Assembly (NCBI GenBank): GCA_030834485.1
Contig: JAUREX010000002.1
Location: 1 to 38,862, forward strand
Direction of reading: 5' to 3'
DNA length: 38,862 bases
Source of the DNA: Gemmobacter sp.
Lineage (GTDB): Bacteria > Pseudomonadota > Alphaproteobacteria > Rhodobacterales > Rhodobacteraceae
The notes beneath the pieces are model-generated. The model searched no databases, was not told where the DNA came from, and was given only the letters and a program-made list of their open reading frames with translations. Made by a program: the position numbers and the translations under genes. Shown here one piece after another: positions 22,204 to 30,408 of this stretch; positions within the stretch are counted from its first letter, which is position 1; every line of letters starts with the position of its first letter.

Positions 22204-22479
22204 CTAGCCGAAGGCCGCGAGCGCGTCGAGATCGGCCTTGATCGCGCAGAAAGCGGGCACGCTCTCGGATCGGGGCGACGACAGCCACGCGTCGCAATCG
22301 CCCTTGTGCGGGCAGCCGAGGCAGCGGGTGACGATCTGCGCCAGTTCCCCCCTGCTCAGCATCCCGTCGACGACGGCGCGCGCGAGTGTGACACCCCCAA
22401 CCCGTGCCATGCCCTGCGCCGTGAAATAGGCCCTTGGTGATTCCGAATATCCGAACACGACCGACACCTCCGGCGCCAA
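22204..22479 (-). CDS. DUF6455-like four-cysteine small protein
   Basis: 91 aa; CLGCPHKGDCDAWLSS...VPAFC: CxxCx5C plus a distal Cys. DUF assignment from memory. Confidence 0.7.
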   Translation of the reverse strand: MAPEVSVVFGYSESPRAYFTAQGMARVGGVTLARAVVDGMLSRGELAQIVTRCLGCPHKGDCDAWLSSPRSESVPAFCAIKADLDALAAFG

Positions 22480-22521
22480 AGCCCTGATGCGAAGGCTGCG
22501 CGCATCGCCCCCCCTTGCGCC

Positions 22522-22535
22522 TTGACGCAGATCAA
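22522..22535. promoter_or_regulatory. FNR/FnrL-type binding site TTGACGCAGATCAA
   Basis: Exact TTGAY-N4-ATCAA match, centred in the divergent intergenic region between the DUF6455-like gene and the small ORF at 22611. Confidence 0.65.
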
Positions 22536-22610
22536 GCGCGCGGCCCTCTGTCGCCTTGCCGCGCCGGTGCGCCCGCGGCAGTATTGGGTCCCGTCATCGC
22601 GGAGCCCGCC

Positions 22611-22871
22611 TTGTTCAGCATCGAGCATGATTTCGACGCAACCGTGATCACCCTCATCGACGAGGGCGAGGCGACGCTCACCGAGGATGTCACGATCACG
22701 GCCTTCGCCGAATGCGTCGTGATCGAGCAACTCGACGCCCGCACCGACACGGTGCAGCGCATCACGCTGAGCATGACGCAGCTTGCCGATCTTGCGGCCG
22801 CGCTCGATCTGCCCGAAGGGGTCTATCGGCGCGCCCGCAGCGCCGTTCCCCGCCCCGGAGGCCCCCGATGA
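22611..22871 (+). CDS. Small conserved hypothetical protein
   Basis: Proposed TTG start at 22611 (GGAG upstream): (M)FSIEHDFDATVITLIDEGEATLTEDVTITAFAECVVIEQLDARTDTVQRITLSMTQLADLAAALDLPEGVYRR; ORF track extends further upstream. Stop overlaps the nitroreductase start (ATGA). Confidence 0.65.
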   Translation: MFSIEHDFDATVITLIDEGEATLTEDVTITAFAECVVIEQLDARTDTVQRITLSMTQLADLAAALDLPEGVYRRARSAVPRPGGPR

Positions 22872-23440
22872 CGCATGACGCCGCGCGCGACTTCCTCGCC
22901 ACCCGGCGATCCTATCCCCTGCGCCTGCTGTCCGAGCCCGGCCCCGACCGCGCCACGATCGAGGCGCTGCTGACCATCGCCGCGCGCGTGCCCGATCACG
23001 GCAAGCTCGAACCCTGGCGATTCGTCGTGCTCGCGCCCGCGGCGCTGCGGCGGATCGCGGGGATCGTCGCGCGCGAAGGTGCGGCCGCGGGGCGCGAACC
23101 CGAGGCCATCGAAAAGGCGGCAGGGGCGTTTCGCACCTCGCCCCTCGCGGTCGCGGTGATCGGCTGCCCCAAAACCGTCGACCGGATCCCTGCGATCGAG
23201 CAGACGCTGTCGGCCGGGGCGGTGTGCCTCTCGCTCGTCAATGCGGCACTCGCCTCGGGCTGGGGGGCGGTGTGGCTGACCGGCTGGCCCGCGCATGACC
23301 GCGCGACGGCCGCGGCCGCCTTCGGCATCGAGGGCGCGGAATGGGTCGCGGGGATCGTGCACATCGGCACCCCGCGCGAGGCCCCGCCGCCCCGGCCGCG
23401 CCCCGATGTCGCGGCACTCACGCGCTGGGTCGAGGGCTGA
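22868..23440 (+). CDS. Nitroreductase family protein
   Basis: MTHDAARDFLATRRSYPLRLLSEPGPDRATIEALLTIAARVPDHGKLEPWRFVVLAPAALRRIAG...GWGAVWLTGWPAHD. Confidence 0.92.
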   Translation: MTHDAARDFLATRRSYPLRLLSEPGPDRATIEALLTIAARVPDHGKLEPWRFVVLAPAALRRIAGIVAREGAAAGREPEAIEKAAGAFRTSPLAVAVIGCPKTVDRIPAIEQTLSAGAVCLSLVNAALASGWGAVWLTGWPAHDRATAAAAFGIEGAEWVAGIVHIGTPREAPPPRPRPDVAALTRWVEG

Positions 23441-23442
23441 GG

Positions 23443-24675
23443 CTAGCCCGAGGCACCGGCGCGATACCAGCGCACGATCTGCGCGCGCTCTTCGGGTTCG
23501 ATCCAGGTCAGGTTGCCGGGCGGCATGGCGTGGCTGACGCCCGCCTGCAGATAGATCTCGCGCGCATGGCGGGCGATGTCGACGTCGGTCTCGAGCACGA
23601 CGCCCTTCGGCGCGCGCCGGATGCCGTCCCAGACGGGCTCGACCGCATGGCACATCGAGCAGCGGCCGAGCACGATCTCGCGCGCCTCGGCAAAGCCCTC
23701 GGCCGCGGCAAAGCGCGCCTCGGCCGCGCCCGCCGGGACGCCCGCATCGCGCTGCCCGATCTGCTGCGCGCCCGGGGTCGAGAGCCAGACGATCGCGATG
23801 AAGATCACCGCCGTCGCGGCCCAGGTCCAGTGCGGGTTGCCGGCGCGCGCGTGCTGGCTGTTGAACCAGTGCCGGATCGTGACACCCATGAGGAACACGA
23901 GCGACGCGATGATCCAGGCGTTGTCGGTCCCGAAGGCGAGCGGATAGTGGTTCGACAGCATCAGGAACACGACCGGCAAGGTCAGGTAGTTGTTGTGGGT
24001 CGAGCGCAGCTTGGCGATCTTGCCAAAGCGCGGATCGGGGCTGCGGCCGGCGCGCAGATCGGCCACGACGATCTTCTGGTTGGGGATGATGACCAGAAAG
24101 ACATTCGCCGACATGATCGTGGCGGTGAAGGCGCCGAGGTGCAGAAGTGCCGCACGCCCCGTGAAGATCTCGTTGTAACCCCATGACATCAGAACGATCA
24201 CAGCGAAAAGGACGACCATCATCGCGGTCGGCCTGTCGCCCAGCGGCGAGCGGCAGAGCGCGTCATAGACGATCCAGCCCAGGACAAGCGATCCCCCCGA
24301 GAGCGCGACCGCCTGCCAGAGCGCAAGCTCGGCCTTGGCGGCATCGATGAGGTAAAGCTCCGCCCCCACCCAGTAGACGACGACCAGAAGCGCAAACCCG
24401 CTGAGCCAGGTCGCGTAGCTTTCCCATTTGAACCAGGTCAGATGCTCGGGCAGCGCATCGGGGGCCACCAGATACTTGCGGATGTGATAGAAGCCCCCGC
24501 CATGGACCTGCCATTCCTCGCCATGCACGCCCTTGGGCAGATCGGACCCCTTGCGCAGTCCGAGGTCGAGGGCGATGAAGTAGAAGGACGACCCGATCCA
24601 GGCGATGGCGGTGATGACGTGAAGCCAGCGGACCGCAAAACCGATCCACTCCCACAGGATTGCCATGTCGTCCAT
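23443..24675 (-). CDS. puuD: Membrane-bound, cytochrome c-fused urate hydroxylase/oxidase (PuuD type)
   Basis: MDDMAILWEWIGFAVRWLHVITAIAWIGSSFYFIALDLGLRKGSDLPKGVHGEEWQVHGGGFYHIRKY...; multi-TM, then C-terminal CxxCH (GRCSMCHAVEPVWDGI). Adjacent uraH and allantoinase support urate function. Confidence 0.9.
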   Translation of the reverse strand: MDDMAILWEWIGFAVRWLHVITAIAWIGSSFYFIALDLGLRKGSDLPKGVHGEEWQVHGGGFYHIRKYLVAPDALPEHLTWFKWESYATWLSGFALLVVVYWVGAELYLIDAAKAELALWQAVALSGGSLVLGWIVYDALCRSPLGDRPTAMMVVLFAVIVLMSWGYNEIFTGRAALLHLGAFTATIMSANVFLVIIPNQKIVVADLRAGRSPDPRFGKIAKLRSTHNNYLTLPVVFLMLSNHYPLAFGTDNAWIIASLVFLMGVTIRHWFNSQHARAGNPHWTWAATAVIFIAIVWLSTPGAQQIGQRDAGVPAGAAEARFAAAEGFAEAREIVLGRCSMCHAVEPVWDGIRRAPKGVVLETDVDIARHAREIYLQAGVSHAMPPGNLTWIEPEERAQIVRWYRAGASG

Positions 24676-24753
24676 GCGTGCGTCCCCTCGCGCCCTCGGG
24701 CCGTGCCGGAGTGTTTCCGCATTCCGGCCCGGGCGCAAGCGGGCCGCGACAGG

Positions 24754-25107
24754 TCAGCTGCCGCGATAGGTCGAATAGCCGTAGGGCGAGATGAGGAGGG
24801 GCACGTGGTAATGCGCCTCGGCCGCCATGCCAAAGCGGATCGGCACCTGATCGAGAAAGAGGGGCTCTGCCCCCGCCTGCCCGGTCGCGCGCAGGTAATC
24901 ACCCGCAAAGAAGATCAGCTCATAGCTGCCGGTGGCGAAGCGCGCGGCCGGCAGGATCGGCGTGTCGGTGCGCCCGTCGGCGTTGGTCACGGTCTCGGCG
25001 ATCTTGCGGTGCGCGTTGCCCGAGACGCGGTAGAGCGCGATCCTGACCCCCGCCGCCGGCACGCCCCGCGCGGTGTCGAGCACATGGGTCGTGAGGAACC
25101 CCGTCAT
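24754..25107 (-). CDS. uraH: 5-hydroxyisourate hydrolase
   Basis: 117 aa [28 protein letters not shown]...[22 protein letters not shown]-terminal YRGS signature. Confidence 0.96.
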   Translation of the reverse strand: MTGFLTTHVLDTARGVPAAGVRIALYRVSGNAHRKIAETVTNADGRTDTPILPAARFATGSYELIFFAGDYLRATGQAGAEPLFLDQVPIRFGMAAEAHYHVPLLISPYGYSTYRGS

Positions 25108-25226
25108 GTCCGCCCCCTCTGTCGCCGCGCGCCCGGATGGCGCGGTCCGGCGCATCCTGCCATGATTTCCCGCCGCCCGGAACCCGCCCCGAAGGGCCGC
25201 GCCGGGCCCTGCACCGAGGAGTTGCC

Positions 25227-26642
25227 ATGAACCGCTATCCCCGCGACCTGCGCGGCCACGGCCCCAATCCCCCCGATCCGCGCTGGCCGGGCGGGGCACG
25301 AATCGCCGTCCAGATCGTCGTGAACTACGAGGAGGGCGGCGAGAACTGCATCCTGCACGGCGATGCGGCGTCCGAGGCGTTCCTTTCCGAGATCACGGGC
25401 GCGCAGCCCTGGCCCGGGCAGCGGCACTGGAACATGGAATCGATCTACGAATACGGCGCCCGGGCCGGGTTCTGGCGGCTCCGGCGCATCCTCGAGGGCT
25501 TTCCCGTCACCGTCTACGGGGTCGCGACCGCGCTTGCGCGCAGCCCCGAGCAGGTCGCCGCGATGAAGGCATCAAGCTGGGAGATCGCGAGTCACGGGCT
25601 GAAATGGATCGACTATCGCGACCGCCCCGAGGCCGAGGAGCGCGCCGACATGGCCGCGGCCATCGCGCTTCACCGCGAGGTGACGGGCGCACGGCCGCGC
25701 GGCTGGTATACGGGCCGCACCTCGGCCGCGACGGTGCGCCTTGCCGCCGAGGAAGGTGGCTTTGACTATGTCGCAGACAGCTATGCCGACGATCTGCCCT
25801 ATTGGCTGCGAGTGGGCGGGCGCGACCAGCTGATCGTGCCCTATACGCTCGACGCCAACGACATGCGCTTTGCCATCCAGGCGGGTTTTGCCGAGGGCGA
25901 CCAGTTCGAACGCTATCTGCGCGACAGCTTCGATGTCCTCTATGCCGAAGGGGTGGCGGGCGCGCCGCGGATGCTCTCGATCGGGCTGCATTGCCGGCTG
26001 GCGGGGCGGCCCGGGCGGGCGGCGGCGCTGCAGCGGGCGCTTGCCTACATGGCGGGGCACGAGGGGGTGTGGTTCGCGACGCGGGCCGCGATCGCGGCGC
26101 ATTGGGCCGCGCATCACCCCCCGCCCCAGCCCGGTCCGCTGCCCTCGCAGATGGACCGCGCGGCCTTCGTCGCGGCCTTCGGCGGCATCTTCGAACATTC
26201 GCCCTGGATCGCCGAGGCCGCGCATGGGCTCGAGCTTGGGCCCGCGCATGATTGCGCGGCGGGGGTTCATTCGGCGCTGGCGCGGGTCTTTCGCGCCGCG
26301 AGCGACGCGCAGCGGCTGAAGGTGCTGCGCGCGCACCCCGACCTCGCGGGCCGGATCGCGCAGGCCCGCCGCCTGACCGAGGCCTCGGCGGCCGAGCAGG
26401 CCTCGGCCGGGCTCGACGCGCTGACCGACGCCGAGCGGGCCGAGTTCGAGGCGCTGAACGCGGCCTATACAACGCGCTTCGGCTTTCCCTTCATCGTCGC
26501 GGTGCGCGACCACACCCGCGCCTCGATCCTCGCGGCCTTTCGCGCGCGCGTCGGCAACGACCCCGCGGCCGAGTTTGCCGAGGCCTGCCGCCAGGTCGAG
26601 CGCATCGCCGAATTGCGCCTCATGGGGATGTTCGGCGCATGA
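25227..26642 (+). CDS. puuE: Bifunctional protein: PuuE-type allantoinase (polysaccharide deacetylase fold) fused to OHCU decarboxylase (UraD)
   Basis: 471 aa: [55 protein letters not shown]...; second half [12 protein letters not shown]...[26 protein letters not shown]...[48 protein letters not shown]. Confidence 0.93.
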   Translation: MNRYPRDLRGHGPNPPDPRWPGGARIAVQIVVNYEEGGENCILHGDAASEAFLSEITGAQPWPGQRHWNMESIYEYGARAGFWRLRRILEGFPVTVYGVATALARSPEQVAAMKASSWEIASHGLKWIDYRDRPEAEERADMAAAIALHREVTGARPRGWYTGRTSAATVRLAAEEGGFDYVADSYADDLPYWLRVGGRDQLIVPYTLDANDMRFAIQAGFAEGDQFERYLRDSFDVLYAEGVAGAPRMLSIGLHCRLAGRPGRAAALQRALAYMAGHEGVWFATRAAIAAHWAAHHPPPQPGPLPSQMDRAAFVAAFGGIFEHSPWIAEAAHGLELGPAHDCAAGVHSALARVFRAASDAQRLKVLRAHPDLAGRIAQARRLTEASAAEQASAGLDALTDAERAEFEALNAAYTTRFGFPFIVAVRDHTRASILAAFRARVGNDPAAEFAEACRQVERIAELRLMGMFGA

Positions 26643-27124
26643 GCCGCCGCATCGCCCCCGAACCGCTCGAACCCGCGGCCTTCGCCCCCTTCGGCGATGT
26701 GCTCGAGGCCGCAGGCGCGCCCGACCGGATCATCAACGCAGGCCTCTGCGGGCGCTTTCACGACCGCGCGCGGCTCGATTTCGGGCCCGCGGGCCGCGCC
26801 GGCATCAGCATCTTTCACGCCGAACTGCGCCGCCTGCCCCTGACGCTCGATCTGCTCGAACGCCACCCCGAGGGCAGCCAGGCCTTCGTGCCGATGTCGG
26901 CGGACGGGTTTCTGGTCGTGGTCGCGCCCGATGCGGGCGGGCAACCGGGGCGGCCGCGCGCGTTCCTCACGCGCCCGGGCCAGGGCGTGAACTTCCTGCG
27001 CAATACCTGGCACGGTGTGCTGACGCCGCTTGCCGGGTCGGGGCTCTTTGCCGTGATCGACCGCATCGGCCCCGGCGCGAACCTCGAGGAGCACCACCTC
27101 GCCGACCCCTGGACCGTGGGCTGA
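26639..27124 (+). CDS. allA: Ureidoglycolate lyase
   Basis: 161 aa; PEPLEPAAFAPFGDVLEAAG, RHPEGSQAFVPMSADGFLVVVAP, NFLRNTWHGVLTPL; ATGA overlap with puuE. Confidence 0.93.
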   Translation: MSRRIAPEPLEPAAFAPFGDVLEAAGAPDRIINAGLCGRFHDRARLDFGPAGRAGISIFHAELRRLPLTLDLLERHPEGSQAFVPMSADGFLVVVAPDAGGQPGRPRAFLTRPGQGVNFLRNTWHGVLTPLAGSGLFAVIDRIGPGANLEEHHLADPWTVG

Positions 27125-27127
27125 GGG

Positions 27128-27958
27128 CTAGCGCCGCGGGGGCGCAAGCGGCATGTGCCGGTTGACGTCCTTGTAGAGCAGATAGCGGAAGGGTTCGGGC
27201 CCGCCGGCATAGCACGCCTGCGGGCAGAAGGCGCGCAGCCACATGTAGTCGCCCGCCTCGACCTCGACCCAGTCGCGGTTGAGGCGATAGACCGCCTTGC
27301 CCTGCAGCACATAGAGGCCATGCTCCATCACATGGGTCTCGGCAAAGGGGATGACGGCGCCGGGCGCGAAGGTCACGATGTTGACGTGCATGTCGTGGCG
27401 CAGGTCGGCCGGATCGACAAAGCGCGTCGTCGCCCAGCGCCCCTCGGTGCCGGGCATGGGGCTGGGGGCGACCCGGCCCTCATCGGTCACGAAGGGCTCG
27501 GGCGCGGGGATGCCCGGCACCGCCTCATAGGCCTTGCGCAGCCAATGGAGGCGCAGCGTCCCTGCCCCCGTCGCGTGCAGCCGCCAATCGGTGCCGGGCG
27601 GCAGATAGGCGTATCCGCCGGGGCCGAGATCATGCGCCTGCCCCCCGATCACCAGCCGCCCGGCGCCAGCGACGACGAAAAGGACCCCCTCCGCCTCGGG
27701 CGCGGGTTCGGGCCGATCTGACCCGCCGCCCGGCGCGATCTCCATCAGGTAATGCGAGAAGGTCTCGGCAAAGCCGCTGAGCGGGCGGGCCAGGACCCAG
27801 ACCCGCGTCCCCTCCCAGAAAGGCAGGAAGCTCGTCACGATGTCGCGCATCACGCCGCGGGGGATGACGGCATAGGCCTCGGTAAAGACCGCGCGGCCGG
27901 TCAGCAGCTCGGTCTGGTTGGGGTGGCCCCCGGGGGGCGCGGCGTAGGTCGGGCTCAT
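27128..27958 (-). CDS. (S)-ureidoglycine aminohydrolase-like bicupin protein
   Basis: MSPTYAAPPGGHPNQTELLTGRAVFTEAYAVIPRGVMRDIVTSFLPFWEGTRVWVLARPLSGFAETFSHYLMEIAPGGG...HVMEHGLYVLQGKAVYRLNRDWVEVEAGDYMWLRAFCPQACYAGGPEPFRYLLYKDVNRH. Confidence 0.9.
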   Translation of the reverse strand: MSPTYAAPPGGHPNQTELLTGRAVFTEAYAVIPRGVMRDIVTSFLPFWEGTRVWVLARPLSGFAETFSHYLMEIAPGGGSDRPEPAPEAEGVLFVVAGAGRLVIGGQAHDLGPGGYAYLPPGTDWRLHATGAGTLRLHWLRKAYEAVPGIPAPEPFVTDEGRVAPSPMPGTEGRWATTRFVDPADLRHDMHVNIVTFAPGAVIPFAETHVMEHGLYVLQGKAVYRLNRDWVEVEAGDYMWLRAFCPQACYAGGPEPFRYLLYKDVNRHMPLAPPRR

Positions 27959-28028
27959 GGCATCCTGTCGGTGGCGTCTGGGCGCCATCTTGGCCAAAAG
28001 CGGCCGCCCGGCAAGGGTGCGGGTGTGC

Positions 28029-29810
28029 TCAGGCCGCAAACTGCTGGTCATAGAGGGCGCGGAAGGCCCCCTTGCGCGCGAGCAAGTCGCTCAGCGAGCC
28101 CATCTCGACGATGCGCCCCTCATCGAGATAGCAGATGCGGTCGGCGCGCAGCACGGTCGAGAGGCGGTGCGCGACGACGATCGTCGTGACCCCTTCGGTC
28201 ACGCGCGCGAGCGCATCGCGCACCAGCGCCTCGGAATGGCTGTCGAGCGCGCTTGTCGCCTCATCGAGCAGCAGGATCGGCGCGCCGCGCAGCACCGCGC
28301 GCGCGATCGCGAGGCGCTGGCGCTGCCCGCCCGAGAGGGCAAGCCCGTTCTCGCCGATCGGGGTGTCGTAGCCTTTGGGCATCCCGAGGATGAATTCGTC
28401 GGCGTTCGCGATGCGCGCGGCCTCGCGCACCTCGGCGTCGGTGGCGTCGGGGCGCACGATGCGCAGGTTCTCCATCACCGAGGTCGCAAAGAGGAAGGTG
28501 TCCTGCCCGACATAGGCGATCTTGCGCCGGAGCGAGGCGAAGGAGGCCGCGCGCAGGTCGATCCCGTCGATCAGCACGCGCCCCTGATCGGGATCGTAAA
28601 GCCGCAGGATCAGGTTCAGGAGCGTCGACTTGCCCCCGCCCGAGGGCCCCACGAGGGCCGTCGTCGTCCCGGCCGGGAACGAAAGCGTGAGGTCGCTGAA
28701 CACGCCGCGCGCGCCCGGATAGCTGAAAGAGACGCCCTCGAGCGCGACCCCGGATGGCCCCTCGGGCAGATCGACGGGCTCGGCGGCTTCGGTCAGCGTC
28801 GCGGGCTGATCGAGCAGCGAATACATCATCCGCACCCCATACATCCCCGCCTCGATCGAGACGCGCATCCGCGAAAGGCGCTTGGCGGGCTCATAGGCCA
28901 TGAGGAAGGCGGTGACGAAGGACATGAGCTGCCCGGGCGTGCCGACCGCCTGGCCGAAGACATTGACCGCGCTCAGCACCACGATGGCCGCGATCGCAAG
29001 CCCCGTGATCGTGTCCATGAGGGGGGTGGTCAGGGCCTCGAGCCGCACCATCTTGTTGGCGCGCTGCTCGACCCCGCGCACCGCATCGTCCATCCGCGCG
29101 GTCATCAGATGTTCGAGCGCGAAGGCCTTGACGACGCGCGCGCCGGTCGCGGTCTCCTGCACGACCTTGATGATCTCGGCGAGGCCCGCCATCTCCTGCG
29201 CCATGATGGAGTGCACGCGCCGCACGATGCGCTGGACCCCGAAAATCGCCGCCGGCCCCACGATGAGGCTGACGAGCGAAAGCACCGGCTGCTGGTAGAA
29301 CATGACCGCAACAAGGCCCAGAAGCGTCAGCAGGTCGCGCACGAAGCCGGTCACGATGGTGTCGATCACGCTGCGCGCCATCTGCGCGCTCTGCGTCACG
29401 CGCAAGAGCACGTCCGAGGTATGCGTCGCGTTGAAGAACGCGACATCCTGCGTGACGATGCGGTTGTAAAGTAGCATCTGCTTTTGCGCGACGATCCGGT
29501 TGCCCGCGCGCGCCAAAAGCACGTTCTGCGCGAAGGAGGCGATGCCCTTGACGAAGAAGATCCCCGCCACCGCCGCCGCGACCCAATAGACCGCGCTGCG
29601 GTTCTGCGTGTCGGTCATCGAATCGACGATCGCGCCCATCACCCAGGCCGTCAGCGCCGTGGCGCCTGCGACGACGACCATCGCCGCGATGGCCGCGAGA
29701 TACTTGCCGCGATGTTCGGGCAGGCTCTCGGTCAGAAGCCGCCAGAGCAGGCTGTCGGACAGCACGCCGCGCAGGCTGCGATGGGGTTCGGGTGCGGAAG
29801 GGTCGGTCAT
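28029..29810 (-). CDS. ABC transporter, fused permease/ATP-binding (MsbA-like exporter)
   Basis: N-terminal TMD then [24 protein letters not shown] (Walker A), [32 protein letters not shown]; start at [15 protein letters not shown]. Confidence 0.94.
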   Translation of the reverse strand: MTDPSAPEPHRSLRGVLSDSLLWRLLTESLPEHRGKYLAAIAAMVVVAGATALTAWVMGAIVDSMTDTQNRSAVYWVAAAVAGIFFVKGIASFAQNVLLARAGNRIVAQKQMLLYNRIVTQDVAFFNATHTSDVLLRVTQSAQMARSVIDTIVTGFVRDLLTLLGLVAVMFYQQPVLSLVSLIVGPAAIFGVQRIVRRVHSIMAQEMAGLAEIIKVVQETATGARVVKAFALEHLMTARMDDAVRGVEQRANKMVRLEALTTPLMDTITGLAIAAIVVLSAVNVFGQAVGTPGQLMSFVTAFLMAYEPAKRLSRMRVSIEAGMYGVRMMYSLLDQPATLTEAAEPVDLPEGPSGVALEGVSFSYPGARGVFSDLTLSFPAGTTTALVGPSGGGKSTLLNLILRLYDPDQGRVLIDGIDLRAASFASLRRKIAYVGQDTFLFATSVMENLRIVRPDATDAEVREAARIANADEFILGMPKGYDTPIGENGLALSGGQRQRLAIARAVLRGAPILLLDEATSALDSHSEALVRDALARVTEGVTTIVVAHRLSTVLRADRICYLDEGRIVEMGSLSDLLARKGAFRALYDQQFAA

Positions 29811-29890
29811 GCGCGGGGCGGGCAATGCAGCAATGTCATGCCGAGACCCCCTAGCATCTGCGGCCCGGCGCGTCGACCGGATTTCGCGCC

Positions 29891-30085
29891 TCAGGCCGGC
29901 TGCGCGGCATAGCCCGCCGCCGCGAGCGCGGCCAGCACGGCGGGCGCGTCCATCCGGCCCTCGACCTCCACCGTCCGTGTGCCGAGATCGCAGGCGACGC
30001 GGGCCGAGGCGTCCTCGGCGTGGATCGCACGCTCGATCGTCGCCACGCAGTGGCCGCAGGACATGTCGGGAACACGCAGTTTCAT
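29891..30085 (-). CDS. Heavy-metal-associated (HMA, CopZ-like) domain protein
   Basis: 64 aa MKLRVPDMSCGHCVATIERAIHAEDASARVACDLGTRTVEVEGRMDAPAVLAALAAAGYAAQPA; MxCxxC motif. Confidence 0.92.
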   Translation of the reverse strand: MKLRVPDMSCGHCVATIERAIHAEDASARVACDLGTRTVEVEGRMDAPAVLAALAAAGYAAQPA

Positions 30086-30318
30086 GAGTTGAAGATGCAC
30101 CGCACGCGCGCGCCTGTCCAGAGTGGTGCGGAAAAAGAAGACGGCCGACGCTTGCACGCCGGCCGCAGGTGCTCCGCCGGAGGGCGGAGGAAAGCCCTCT
30201 TGTCGTATCAGTTTCGGCCGTCGGCGCGGCGTGGCACGACGTCGCAGCGCGGGACCGGGCTGCGCGCGGGCCGCGACGTCTTGCGCGCGGGCGGCGCGGG
30301 ATGCTATCGCACCGTCGC

Positions 30319-30392
30319 GCGGGTATGGTGAAATGGTATCATGAGAGCCTTCCAAGCTCCAGGTGCGGGTTCGATTCCCGCTACCCGCTCCA
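30319..30392 (+). tRNA. tRNA-Gly(TCC)
   Basis: GCGGGTATGGTGAAATGGTATCATGAGAGCCTTCCAAGCTCCAGGTGCGGGTTCGATTCCCGCTACCCGCTCCA; acceptor GCGGGTA/TACCCGC, anticodon TCC, encoded CCA. Confidence 0.96.
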
Positions 30393-30408
30393 GCCTCGGC
30401 CGATCGCG

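Noticed and set aside
30123-30344. Arg/Lys-rich 73 aa ORF upstream of tRNA-Gly
   Set aside because: Runs into the tRNA, no clear RBS and low-complexity composition; kept only as part of the intergenic-structure observation.
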